A stretch of DNA of 64,000 nucleotides from Rhodanobacteraceae bacterium (GTDB lineage: Bacteria > Pseudomonadota > Gammaproteobacteria > Xanthomonadales > SZUA-5). Location of the stretch: positions 124,001 through 188,000 of the forward strand of contig JACKOW010000002.1 in the NCBI GenBank assembly GCA_024234055.1. The letters run 5' to 3'. Shown in pieces: positions 50,481 to 58,828 of the stretch. Numbering within the stretch: position 1 is the stretch's first letter; the number at the start of each line of letters is the position of its first letter. The notes under the pieces were generated by a model, which was not told the DNA's origin, ran no database searches, and saw nothing but the letters and a program-made list of their open reading frames with translations. A program made the translations under genes and the position numbers.

Positions 50481-52532
50481 ATGCCACTGCGTCTGAAACT
50501 GTTGCTGATCGCCATGGTGGCGGCGGTCTTCCCGCTGGCCGGCTGGCGCTTCGTGGTGCAGATGGAGACCACGCTGCGGCAGAGTCAGGAGCGCACCCTG
50601 GTGGCCACGGCGCGCACCCTGGCAAGCACCATACCGGCCGCCGAAGCGCGCCTGCGAGCCGAGCTCTTTGCGCCCGAGGTGCTGCATGCGCGACCGATGC
50701 GCGTGGATATCGACGCCGATGGCTATGCCGACGACTGGGGCTCCTGGCACGCGGCCCCCGAGCGCCTGCAGACCACCAGCGGCAACCTGTCCGCGCGTCT
50801 GTATCTGGGCCTGGGACCGAGTGCAGTCAATCTCTGGCTGGACGTGGACGACGCCACCCCGGTGACGGCAGCGGTCGACGGCACAATGGATGAACACGCC
50901 GATCAGATCGACGTTGCCGTGCGCGATCGCTTTGGCGAGCGCCATTGGCGCATCGCCCGCAGCGGCAATGGCGTCAGCGCGGCAACGCCGGTACCGGGCC
51001 CTGATGGCCGCGAGCCCAGCTTTGCCCTGCCCGCGGCCTGGATCGAGCGACCCGGTGGCTATCACGCGGAACTACGCCTGCCCCTGGCCGATCCCGGCTT
51101 CGAACTGGGTCTGACGGTTCGCGACTATCCGGTGCCCGGTGCCGATCTGCCGCAAGCGATTGCCAGTACCGGCGAAGGCGCGAGCTTGTGGCGACCGGTA
51201 TCGGTGCTTTGGCAGGACAGCAGTCTGTTACCCAGCCTGGTACCCGACTACACCCGTATGCGCGTGCTCGATCGCAGCGGCTATGTGCTGGCGCGCACAG
51301 GCAGTCTGCGTCCCGGCAGCGACATCTCCGACGACGACGACGATCTGAGCTTTCTGCGCTGGCTGCGGGCACTGGTCTATCGCCATGTGCTGGCCCCGGA
51401 GATGGTGCGTACCGAAGGTTATGCCTTCAACTTGCTGCAACTGGCCAACGAGCAGGTCGATGACGCGCTGACCGGCACCCCCAGCGCCCGCTGGCGCCCG
51501 GCGGCCAGTCAGGCCAGCGTGATCCTGACCGCCGCAGTACCGATCCTGCACGAGGGAGATGTGCGCGGCGTGGTGCTGCTGGAGCAGACCAGTGATGCCC
51601 TGCTGCTGTGGACCAATCGAGCCCTCGGCAGCCTGCTGCTGGGCGGATTGCTGACCATGCTGATCGCCGCCGCCATCCTCTTCGGCTATGCCGGCTATCT
51701 GTCCTTCCGCATCCGCAAGCTGCGCAATGCGGCCGAAAATGCGCTGAGCCCGGAGGGTCGCGTCATCGGCAGCTTCCCGCGTTCGACCCGGGTCGACGAG
51801 ATCGGCGATCTGTCGCGCAGTTTCGGTCGCCTGCTCGATCAGGTCAGCGCCTACACCGACTATCTGCGCACGCTCGGCGGCAAGCTCTCGCATGAACTGG
51901 CGACGCCGCTGGCGGTGGTCAAGTCCTCGCTGGAGAATCTGGAACAGGAAGCCATGACCGAGTCGGCGCGGATCTATGCCGAGCGCGCCCGCTCCGGGGC
52001 CGAGCGCCTGGGCGCACTGCTGCGCACCTTGTCACAGGCCTCGCGTATCGAGAGCGCCATCGCCGGCGCCGAGGCGGAGGACTTCGATCTGCGCGAATTC
52101 CTGCTCGGCGCCGCCGCCGGCTACCGCGACCTCGCCGAAGATCGCGAATTCCGGGTCAGCGTGCCTGATCATCCCGTACCCTTCCACGGCGCGCCGGAAC
52201 TGATCCACCAGGCCCTGGACAAGCTGGTCGACAACGCCCTCGGCTTCAGCCCGCCCGGCGGCTGGATCCGCCTGGCACTGGAGCCGCGACTGGACAGCAT
52301 CGACCTAGTCCTGTCCAACAACGGCCCGCCGCTGCCGCAGAAGATGCAGGACCGACTGTTCGACTCGCTGATCTCGGTCCGCGACGGCCGCGCCACGGTC
52401 TCCCCACACCTCGGCCTCGGCCTCTACATCGTGCGCCTGATCGCCGAACTGCATCAGGGCGAAGCCGCTGCCAGCAATCTGACCGACAGCCAGGGCGTGG
52501 AATTCCGCCTGCGGCTGAAGGGGATGAAGTAG
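50481..52532 (+). CDS. Orphan membrane histidine kinase, proteobacterial sortase-system-like
   Basis: 683 residues. TM1 (LKLLLIAMVAAVFPLAGW), a periplasmic region of about 360 residues (DIDADGYADDW onwards) that resembles a carbohydrate-binding/sugar-sensing fold, TM2 (LGSLLLGGLLTMLIAAAILF), a HAMP-like linker, H-box LGGKLSHELATPLAVVKSSL (H471), N-box LVDNALGFSPPGG and G2 HLGLGLYIVRLI. The G1 box is SNNGPPLP, with Asn for the usual Asp. Architecture recalls the TIGR03785 dedicated-sortase kinase. No response regulator or sortase is in the window. Confidence 0.8.
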   Translation: MPLRLKLLLIAMVAAVFPLAGWRFVVQMETTLRQSQERTLVATARTLASTIPAAEARLRAELFAPEVLHARPMRVDIDADGYADDWGSWHAAPERLQTTSGNLSARLYLGLGPSAVNLWLDVDDATPVTAAVDGTMDEHADQIDVAVRDRFGERHWRIARSGNGVSAATPVPGPDGREPSFALPAAWIERPGGYHAELRLPLADPGFELGLTVRDYPVPGADLPQAIASTGEGASLWRPVSVLWQDSSLLPSLVPDYTRMRVLDRSGYVLARTGSLRPGSDISDDDDDLSFLRWLRALVYRHVLAPEMVRTEGYAFNLLQLANEQVDDALTGTPSARWRPAASQASVILTAAVPILHEGDVRGVVLLEQTSDALLLWTNRALGSLLLGGLLTMLIAAAILFGYAGYLSFRIRKLRNAAENALSPEGRVIGSFPRSTRVDEIGDLSRSFGRLLDQVSAYTDYLRTLGGKLSHELATPLAVVKSSLENLEQEAMTESARIYAERARSGAERLGALLRTLSQASRIESAIAGAEAEDFDLREFLLGAAAGYRDLAEDREFRVSVPDHPVPFHGAPELIHQALDKLVDNALGFSPPGGWIRLALEPRLDSIDLVLSNNGPPLPQKMQDRLFDSLISVRDGRATVSPHLGLGLYIVRLIAELHQGEAAASNLTDSQGVEFRLRLKGMK

Positions 52533-52547
52533 CAGCGTCTTGATGTC

Positions 52548-52589
52548 GGGGCACGGGGCACGGGGCACGGGGCACGGGGCACGGGGCAC
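52548..52589. repeat. Tandem repeat, six copies of GGGGCAC
   Basis: Six perfect heptamers 15 bases after the kinase stop codon. Confidence 0.96.
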
Positions 52590-52610
52590 GGGAAAAGACT
52601 CACACACTGG

Positions 52611-52864
52611 CGTCATTGCGAGCCACCGGTTTCGGCCCGATGCTGCCCACCGGCCATGAACCCGCCGTCGTAGGTCATGTTGTCCGCGTCAGCGGACTAC
52701 GTGACATCGAGTCGCGTCACGTAGCTCGCTACGCGAGCAACGTGACCTACAACAGCAAATCAATCACTTACGATATGGGTTCATGGAGAGCGTAGCGAAG
52801 CAATCCAGCCACACAGTCGCAGAAGCACTGGATTGCTTCGTCGCTGCGCTCCTCGCAATGACGC
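52611..52864 (+). repeat. 250-bp dispersed intergenic repeat, copy 2
   Basis: Same order and orientation as 10551-10799, with a different short spacer inside the last hairpin (CACACAGTCGCAGAAGCACT in place of AGTGCGCGGCGCTACCC). It starts CGTCATTGCGAGCCACCGG. Confidence 0.93.
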
Positions 52865-52869
52865 CAGGA

Positions 52870-52975
52870 TGAGGGTGCCCCGTCCCGTCCCGTCCCGTCC
52901 CGTGCCCCGTGCCCCGTGCCCCGTGCCCCGTGTCCCGTCCCGAATCCCGAATCCCGAGTCCCGACAACCGACAAC
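52870..52975. repeat. CCCGT/GTGCCCC tandem arrays in reverse orientation
   Basis: Several GTCCC pentamers, then four GTGCCCC units, then GAATCCC and GAGTCCC variants and CGACAACC units. This is the reverse complement of the GGGGCAC/GGGACTC arrays, so both array types occur in one stretch. Confidence 0.88.
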
Positions 52976-53032
52976 CAGCAACCAGCAACCAGCCCCGCTA
53001 GACTGCAGACCTCGAAACCGGCGGGGCTAACC

Positions 53033-53818
53033 ATGCAACTCGATCTAGGCGGGCGTCATGCTTTGGTGGGGGGCGGCAGTCAGGGCATTGGCCGCGCGGC
53101 GGCTCTGGAACTGGCGCAACTGGGTGCCGATGTGACGCTGATCGGGCGCGACCATGAGCGGCTCCAGCAGGCGGTTCAGTCCTTGCAGGCAGCAGGTCCC
53201 GGCCGTCATCATGCGTTGATCGCCGACTATTCCGACCGTGCCGCCCTGGCGCGCATCGTCAGCGACTGGCTGGCCCGGCATCCGGCACAGATCCTGATCA
53301 ACAACACTGGTGGGCCGCCGCCGGGCGCCATCGAACACGCCACCGAAGAGCAGTTCCTGCAGACCTTCGGTCAGCATCTGCTGTGCAATCAATTGCTGAC
53401 GGGTCTGGTGCTGCCGGGCATGCGCGCCGCCGGCTACGGGCGCATCGTCAACGTCATCTCGACTTCGGTCAAGGAGCCGATCAAGGGTCTGGGCGTGTCC
53501 AATTCGATCCGCGGCGCGGTGGCCTCCTGGGCCAAGACCCTGGCCACCGAACTCGGGCCCGAGGGCATCACCGTCAACAATGTGCTGCCCGGCTTCACCC
53601 GCACGGCGCGCCTGGACGGTCTGATCGCCGGCAAGATCAAGTCCAGCCAGAGCAGCGAGGACACGGTCACCGCCGCCATGCTCAGCGCCGTGCCGATGGG
53701 GCGCTTTGCCGATGCCAGCGAAGTCGCGGCGGCCATCGCCTTTCTGGCCTCACCGGCGGCCTCCTACATCACCGGCGTCAGCATCGCTGTCGATGGCGGA
53801 CGCACGCTGGCGCTTTAA
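53033..53818 (+). CDS. SDR family oxidoreductase-like protein lacking YxxxK
   Basis: 261 residues. Rossmann cofactor motif GGGSQGIGRAAALELAQLGA and NNTGGPPPG (NNAG position). Where YxxxK is expected there is GVSNSIRGAVASWAKTLATE: serine and arginine replace Tyr and Lys. The PGFTRTARLD and GVSIAVDGGRTLAL ends are normal. This subfamily may be non-catalytic or use another residue. Start at the ATG giving MQLDLGGRHALV (GGGG upstream). It precedes the aminomuconate genes but with a 356-base gap. Confidence 0.85.
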   Translation: MQLDLGGRHALVGGGSQGIGRAAALELAQLGADVTLIGRDHERLQQAVQSLQAAGPGRHHALIADYSDRAALARIVSDWLARHPAQILINNTGGPPPGAIEHATEEQFLQTFGQHLLCNQLLTGLVLPGMRAAGYGRIVNVISTSVKEPIKGLGVSNSIRGAVASWAKTLATELGPEGITVNNVLPGFTRTARLDGLIAGKIKSSQSSEDTVTAAMLSAVPMGRFADASEVAAAIAFLASPAASYITGVSIAVDGGRTLAL

Positions 53819-54174
53819 GTGCCGAGCGTGAATATCTTCGGTCTGCCCGGAAAACGGTCGTGCGTAGTCGCTTGTGCCGCGCAGCGGCTCAGCGGAGCGC
53901 TTTCGCGTCACCGCCCGCAGAGCGCTGCGCGCACTTCGTGCCACGAAAAGCCGCCTTGCGCCAACCTCGTCAATTCAATGACTTACGATAAGGGGTGATA
54001 GAGAGCGCAGCGGAGCAATCCAGCATCAGTGCCAAGTGCGTCCAGACAAGCCCTGGGCCTGCAATGGCCGGATCTTGTGTCATCGCGGCCTGACCCATCC
54101 TTGCCACCGGCGCCATTGCGGAACAATCGCCCACAGAGGTTTATGCTCAGAGCATCCAGGCAAGTCTGATCCTC
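53819..54174. other. Intergenic region with repeat fragment
   Basis: 53978-54025 contains ATGACTTACGATAAGGGGTG and GCGGAGCAATCCAGC, a degraded piece of the dispersed repeat. 53850-53960 is GC-rich with no ORF I trust. The promoter of the ALDH gene must lie at its right end. Confidence 0.55.
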
Positions 54175-55629
54175 ATGCGTGATTCCCTGTTGCGGTTGAC
54201 CAATTTCATCGACGGCGACTATCGGGCGCCGGCCTCGGGTGCCTATCTGCCGGTGTACGAGCCGGCAACGGGCAAGGTCTATGCCGAAGTTCCAGACTCC
54301 AATACGGCTGATATCGATGGGGCGGTCGCTGCTGCGCAGGGTGCGCGACGCAGCTGGGCAGGCACTTCACCCAGTCAGCGGGCGAAGCTGCTGCGGCGCA
54401 TGGCCGATCTGATCGAAGCGCGTCTGGATGCCTTTGCCGAGGAAGAGTCGCGCGACAATGGCAAGCCGGTCACCGTGGCGCGGACCGTGGACATTCCCCG
54501 TGCCATCGCCAACTTCCGTTTCTTCGCGGCCATGGCCGAGACTCAAGCCTCGGAAAGCCATCATGACGAAGCCGGCACGTTGAACTACACGCTGCGCCAG
54601 CCGCTGGGTGTGGTCGGCTGCGTCAGTCCCTGGAATCTGCCGCTGTATCTGCTCAGCTGGAAAATCGCGCCGGCACTGGCGACTGGCAACTGCGTGATTG
54701 CCAAGCCCAGCGAGATCACCCCGGTGACGGCCTGGCTGCTGGGCGAGATTGCGCAGGAGGCAGGACTGCCGGCCGGCGTGCTGAATATCGTGCAGGGCGG
54801 CGGCCCCCGCTGCGGACAGGCGCTGGTCAGCCATGCCGGCGTCAAGGCGATCTCGTTCACCGGCAGCACCGCCACCGGCGCCGCCATCGCATCGGCGACC
54901 GCCAGCCAGTTCAAGAAGCTGTCGCTGGAAATGGGCGGCAAGAACGCCACCGTGGTTTTTGCCGACTGCGACTTCGAGCGCACCGTCAGCGAGTGCGTGC
55001 GCGCGGCCTTTTCCAATCAGGGCCAGATCTGTCTGTGCGGATCGCGCATTCTGGTCGAGCGCTCCCTGCTGCCGCGCTTCCGTGATGCGCTGGTGGCCGC
55101 AGTGAGTCAGTTGAAGGTCGGCGATCCGCGCGATCCCGAGTGCCAACTCGGCGCGCTGGTTTCGGCGGCGCATCTGGCGAAAGTGCAGCGCTACATCGAC
55201 CTGGCGCACGAAGAGGGCGGTCGTCTGCTGGTCGGCGGAACCCGACCGAGCTTGGAAGGCCGCTGCCAGGACGGATATTTCCTCGCACCTACCCTGTTCG
55301 ATCAGCTCGATCCCTATTGCCGGGTCAATCAGGAAGAAATCTTCGGCCCGGTGGCCACGCTGGTGCCCTTCGACGACGAGGATCAGGCACTGGCATATGC
55401 CAACAGCACGTCTTATGGCCTGGCCTGCTCGCTGTGGACCCGCGATCTGGCCCGTGCACACCGCTTTGCCGCCGCCGTGGAAAGCGGCATTGTCTGGATC
55501 AACTGCTGGATGGCCCGCGATCTGCGCACGCCCTTCGGCGGTGTCAAGCAATCGGGCCTCGGTCGCGAGGGCGGCGTCGACGCCATGCGTTTCTTCACCG
55601 AGGCCAAGAATGTCGCCATTGCCTGTTGA
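54175..55629 (+). CDS. Aldehyde dehydrogenase, 2-aminomuconic semialdehyde dehydrogenase-type
   Basis: 484 residues. NAD-binding/catalytic segments: CVSPWNLPLYLLSWKIAPAL, FTGSTATGAAIASAT, LEMGGKNATVVF (general base Glu) and GQICLCGSRILVE (catalytic Cys). Closest in style to 2-hydroxymuconic/2-aminomuconic semialdehyde dehydrogenases. With the following RidA gene and the HAAO gene it fits oxidative degradation of 3-hydroxyanthranilate. The first codons MRDSLLRLTNFIDGDY suit the family. Confidence 0.87.
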   Translation: MRDSLLRLTNFIDGDYRAPASGAYLPVYEPATGKVYAEVPDSNTADIDGAVAAAQGARRSWAGTSPSQRAKLLRRMADLIEARLDAFAEEESRDNGKPVTVARTVDIPRAIANFRFFAAMAETQASESHHDEAGTLNYTLRQPLGVVGCVSPWNLPLYLLSWKIAPALATGNCVIAKPSEITPVTAWLLGEIAQEAGLPAGVLNIVQGGGPRCGQALVSHAGVKAISFTGSTATGAAIASATASQFKKLSLEMGGKNATVVFADCDFERTVSECVRAAFSNQGQICLCGSRILVERSLLPRFRDALVAAVSQLKVGDPRDPECQLGALVSAAHLAKVQRYIDLAHEEGGRLLVGGTRPSLEGRCQDGYFLAPTLFDQLDPYCRVNQEEIFGPVATLVPFDDEDQALAYANSTSYGLACSLWTRDLARAHRFAAAVESGIVWINCWMARDLRTPFGGVKQSGLGREGGVDAMRFFTEAKNVAIAC

Positions 55630-55656
55630 ATCTCGACCTGTGACGGAGCCCGTCCG

Positions 55657-56085
55657 ATGAGCGTCTCGATCCAGACCGACAACGCCCCCAAGCCGGTAGG
55701 GCGCTACCCGCATGCGCGGCGCGTGGGCGACCTGCTGTTCCTGTCGGGCATCGGCCCACGCTCGGCGGTCGACAATTCCATCCCGGGCAATGTCTACGCC
55801 AGCGACGGCAGCCTGCTGGCCTACGACATCGCCGCCCAGTGCCATTCGGTCTTCGCCAATGTGCGCGCCGTGCTGGAAAGCTGCGGCGCCAGCTGGACCG
55901 ATCTGGTCGACGTCACCGTGTATCTGACCCATATGAGCGGCGACTTCCAGACCTACAACGCGATCTGGGCCGAGTATTTCCCCGACGTCGCCACGGCGCC
56001 CTGCCGCACCACGCTCGGCATCGATGCGCTGCCCACGCCGATCGCGATCGAGCTCAAGTGTGTGGCGAGGTGTGGGTTGCCGTGA
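55657..56085 (+). CDS. RidA family protein, likely 2-aminomuconate deaminase
   Basis: 142 residues, YjgF/RidA trimer fold: KPVGRYPHARRVGDLLFLSG, GASWTDLVDVTVYLTHM, PCRTTLGIDALPTPIAIELK. The substrate is inferred from the ALDH 27 bases upstream and from HAAO: hydrolytic loss of the amino group from 2-aminomuconate, as in nbaF/amnD. Other RidA roles remain possible. Confidence 0.8.
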   Translation: MSVSIQTDNAPKPVGRYPHARRVGDLLFLSGIGPRSAVDNSIPGNVYASDGSLLAYDIAAQCHSVFANVRAVLESCGASWTDLVDVTVYLTHMSGDFQTYNAIWAEYFPDVATAPCRTTLGIDALPTPIAIELKCVARCGLP

Positions 56086-56441
56086 ACGTCGTTCAGACGA
56101 GTGCTGTCGCTCCCTCCCCGATGTTCGGGGGTGAGCCTGGCGCGCTTGGCCGGCATGCCGGCCGCGCCTGCGAACGCGCGGCGGCTTGCCGCCGGGCCGG
56201 ACGGGCTGGGCAGGGGTTGGGCAAGACACCTTATGCAACGGTCATGGCACCAGCGACTTTGGTGATGGCGAGTGACTCGCAGCCATGACCGTTGGGCTAA
56301 GCGCAGCGTGCCCAACGCTCCGCCCTCGTGTTGGGCACGCTGCGCTTAGCCCAACCTACGGTTGCGCGTTCCGCGCCCGACCGACGCAGGCCGCCGCCTG
56401 ATCCGCTAACCTAGACACCATCCCAGCCGCCGGTGACCGCC
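56086..56441. repeat. Intergenic region with 26-bp perfect hairpin
   Basis: 56291-56316 and 56330-56355 are perfect inverted arms (GTTGGGCTAAGCGCAGCGTG + CCCAAC) around a 13-base loop. Nested outside are CAACGGTCATGGC and GCCATGACCGTTG. CCTACGG follows on the right. The GTTGGGC...GCCCAAC type is a common interspersed element in proteobacteria. It may also end the RidA transcript. Confidence 0.9.
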
Positions 56442-56984
56442 ATGTGGACTGCCCCGATCAATTTCCAGACCTGGATCGACGAGCATCGACACCTGTTGAA
56501 GCCGCCGGTGGGCAACAAGTGCATCGTCGATGGCGATTTCATCATCATGATCGTCGGTGGACCGAACCAGCGCACCGACTACCACGTCGACGAGGGCCCC
56601 GAGTTCTTCTATCAGATCGAAGGCGAGATGGTGCTGCGGCTGCAACTGGAAGGCCGCGCCGTGGATGTACCGATCCGCGCTGGCGAGATCTACTACCTGC
56701 CGCCGGGTGTCCCGCACTCTCCGCAACGCATGCCCGACTCGATCGGACTGGTTATCGAACGCAAGCGTCTGCCGCATGAATTCGATGGCCTGCAATGGTA
56801 TTGCGAACGCTGCAACCACAAGATCTACGAGGAATTCTTCGCGCTGGAGAACATCGAGACCCAATTTCCGGCGGTCTTCGATCGCTTCTACGGCTCATTG
56901 ACCCGGCGCAGCTGCGTGGCCTGCGGACACGTCAATCCAGCGCCCGCAAAGTACGCCGATGCTGCCGGGGCCACATCCGCTTAA
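56442..56984 (+). CDS. nbaC: 3-hydroxyanthranilate 3,4-dioxygenase
   Basis: 180 residues. Cupin iron site TDYHVDEGPEFFYQIEGEM (His and Glu) and PPGVPHSPQR (His). The C-terminal rubredoxin-like site is WYCERCNHK plus SCVACGHV, as in bacterial HAAO. It opens the ring to aminocarboxymuconic semialdehyde, which cyclises to quinolinate or goes on to 2-aminomuconate. Start at the ATG giving MWTAPINFQTWI. No other kynurenine gene is in the window. Confidence 0.93.
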   Translation: MWTAPINFQTWIDEHRHLLKPPVGNKCIVDGDFIIMIVGGPNQRTDYHVDEGPEFFYQIEGEMVLRLQLEGRAVDVPIRAGEIYYLPPGVPHSPQRMPDSIGLVIERKRLPHEFDGLQWYCERCNHKIYEEFFALENIETQFPAVFDRFYGSLTRRSCVACGHVNPAPAKYADAAGATSA

Positions 56985-57067
56985 CCGGGTGACCCGCTAA
57001 AATAGGGAAGTCGAGCGGGCGTCGTCCCGCCGGTCTCCATCCCCATCAATCGCCAAAAGGAATTGTC

Positions 57068-57646
57068 ATGGCCATAGAACTGCCCGCTCTGCCCTACGCC
57101 CGCGACGCCCTGGTGCCACATATCTCGCCGGAAACCATCGATTTCCATTACGGCAAGCATCACCAGACCTACGTCACCAATCTCAACAACATGATCAAGG
57201 GCACGCCGCAGGAGAATCAGAGCCTGGAAGAGATCGTGCGCTCGTCCTCCGGCGGCATGTTCAACAATGCGGCCCAGGTCTGGAACCACACCTTCTACTG
57301 GAACTGCCTGAAGCCCAACGGCGGCGGCGCCCCGACTGGCGCGCTGGCATCGGCCATCGATGCCGCCTTCGGCAGCTTCGACAAGTTCAAGGAAGAGTTC
57401 ACCAAGACCGCGATCGGCACCTTCGGTTCAGGCTGGGCCTGGCTGGTACAGAAGGCCGATGGCAGTCTCGCGCTGACCAGCACCAGCAACGCCGCCACCC
57501 CGCTGACCGGCGACGACAAGCCGCTGCTGACCTGCGATGTGTGGGAACACGCCTACTACATCGACTACCGCAACGCCCGTCCGAAGTACCTGGAAGCGTT
57601 CTGGAACCTGGTCAACTGGGACTTTGCTGCATCGCAGATGCGCTGA
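57068..57646 (+). CDS. sodB: Superoxide dismutase, Fe/Mn type
   Basis: 192 residues. Ligands: HYGKHHQTYV, WNHTFYWNCL, DVWEHAYYIDY (Asp and His). GTFGSGWAWLV is Fe-type. AAGGA lies upstream of the ATG. Terminated by a hairpin shared with the convergent pyrC. Confidence 0.95.
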   Translation: MAIELPALPYARDALVPHISPETIDFHYGKHHQTYVTNLNNMIKGTPQENQSLEEIVRSSSGGMFNNAAQVWNHTFYWNCLKPNGGGAPTGALASAIDAAFGSFDKFKEEFTKTAIGTFGSGWAWLVQKADGSLALTSTSNAATPLTGDDKPLLTCDVWEHAYYIDYRNARPKYLEAFWNLVNWDFAASQMR

Positions 57647-57664
57647 TCCATCCAGGCCTGATCG

Positions 57665-57698
57665 ACGGGCAGAGCGCCGGGCGCGCTCTGTCCGTTTT
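57665..57698 (+). terminator. Rho-independent terminator of sodB
   Basis: ACGGGCAGAGCGC / GCGCTCTGTCCGT stem (one mismatch), 5-base loop, closing into TTTTG. It sits between convergent sodB and pyrC. Confidence 0.87.
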
Positions 57699-57724
57699 GC
57701 CGTCGAAACGCGATTGACCTTGAA

Positions 57725-58768
57725 TCAGGCAGGGCCCACAAAGCGCCAGTTCAGCTGCTCGCCCCCAGCCAGCGGAATCAGACTGTCCTCGCCCATCGAC
57801 AGCTGCGCAGGAATCGACCAGGGCTCGCGCACCAGACTGACCTGTGCCGAGTTGCGCGGCAAGCGATAGAAGTCCGGGCCGAAGTAACTGGCGAAAGCTT
57901 CCAGTCGATTCAGCGCGCCTGCACTCTCGAAAGCCTGGGCGTAAAGCTCCAGCGCATGAAGCGCCGTGTAGCAGCCGGCACAACCGCAGGCGCTCTCCTT
58001 GGCGCCGCGCGCATGCGGCGCCGAATCGGTGCCCAGGAAAAACCGCGGGTGCCCGGAGGTCGCTGCCGCCAGCAGCGCCCGCCGATGCTGCTCGCGCTTG
58101 AGCACGGGAAGGCAGTAGTAGTGCGGCCGCAAGCCCCCCTGGAACAGCGCATTGCGGCTGTACAGCAGATGGTGCGCGGTGATCGTGGCGGCGATGTCGC
58201 CCTCGGCCTCGCGCACGTAATCAGCCGCGTCGGCGGTGGTGATGTGCTCGAAGACCATGCGCAGCGCCGGGAACTGTCTGCGCAGCGGAATCAGCTGATC
58301 GTCGATGAAGACCTTCTCACGGTCAAAGACATCGATGGCCGGATCCACCGCCTCGCCGTGTATGCACAGCACCATGCACAGCTCCTGCATGACCTCCAAC
58401 GCCGGCCAGGCATGCTTGAGGGCGGTCAGACCCGCATCCGAATTGGTGGTGGCGCCGGCCGGATAGAGCTTGACCGCATGTACGAAAGCGCTGGCGTGGG
58501 CGCGTCGGATCTCGTCGGGCGCGGTACGGTCGGTCAGATACAAGGTCATCAGCGGCTCGAAATCCGCATCCGCCGGCAGCGCCGCCAGAATTCGTTCGCG
58601 ATAGGCCGCGGCCAGCGCTGTGGTGGTGATGGGCGGTTTCAGATTGGGCATGACGATCGCCCGGGCAAACTGTCGCGCGCTATGCGGCAGCACCGCTGCC
58701 AGCGCCGTGCCATCGCGCAGATGCAGATGCCAGTCGTCCGGACGGGTCAGTGTGAGGGTCTGGCTCAT
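57725..58768 (-). CDS. pyrC: Dihydroorotase (class II, E. coli type)
   Basis: 347 residues. DDWHLHLRDG and LTLTRPD at the N-terminus; the lysine in VHAVKLYPAGATTNSD is the carboxylated bridge; VFEHITTADAADYV and GTDSAPHARGAKES give further metal and substrate ligands. Third step of pyrimidine synthesis. Confidence 0.95.
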   Translation of the reverse strand: MSQTLTLTRPDDWHLHLRDGTALAAVLPHSARQFARAIVMPNLKPPITTTALAAAYRERILAALPADADFEPLMTLYLTDRTAPDEIRRAHASAFVHAVKLYPAGATTNSDAGLTALKHAWPALEVMQELCMVLCIHGEAVDPAIDVFDREKVFIDDQLIPLRRQFPALRMVFEHITTADAADYVREAEGDIAATITAHHLLYSRNALFQGGLRPHYYCLPVLKREQHRRALLAAATSGHPRFFLGTDSAPHARGAKESACGCAGCYTALHALELYAQAFESAGALNRLEAFASYFGPDFYRLPRNSAQVSLVREPWSIPAQLSMGEDSLIPLAGGEQLNWRFVGPA

Positions 58769-58828
58769 GATCGGCTCGGGCGGAAAGAGGATGAGAGACT
58801 ACAGCCGCAGACGGGTACCGGCGACGGC

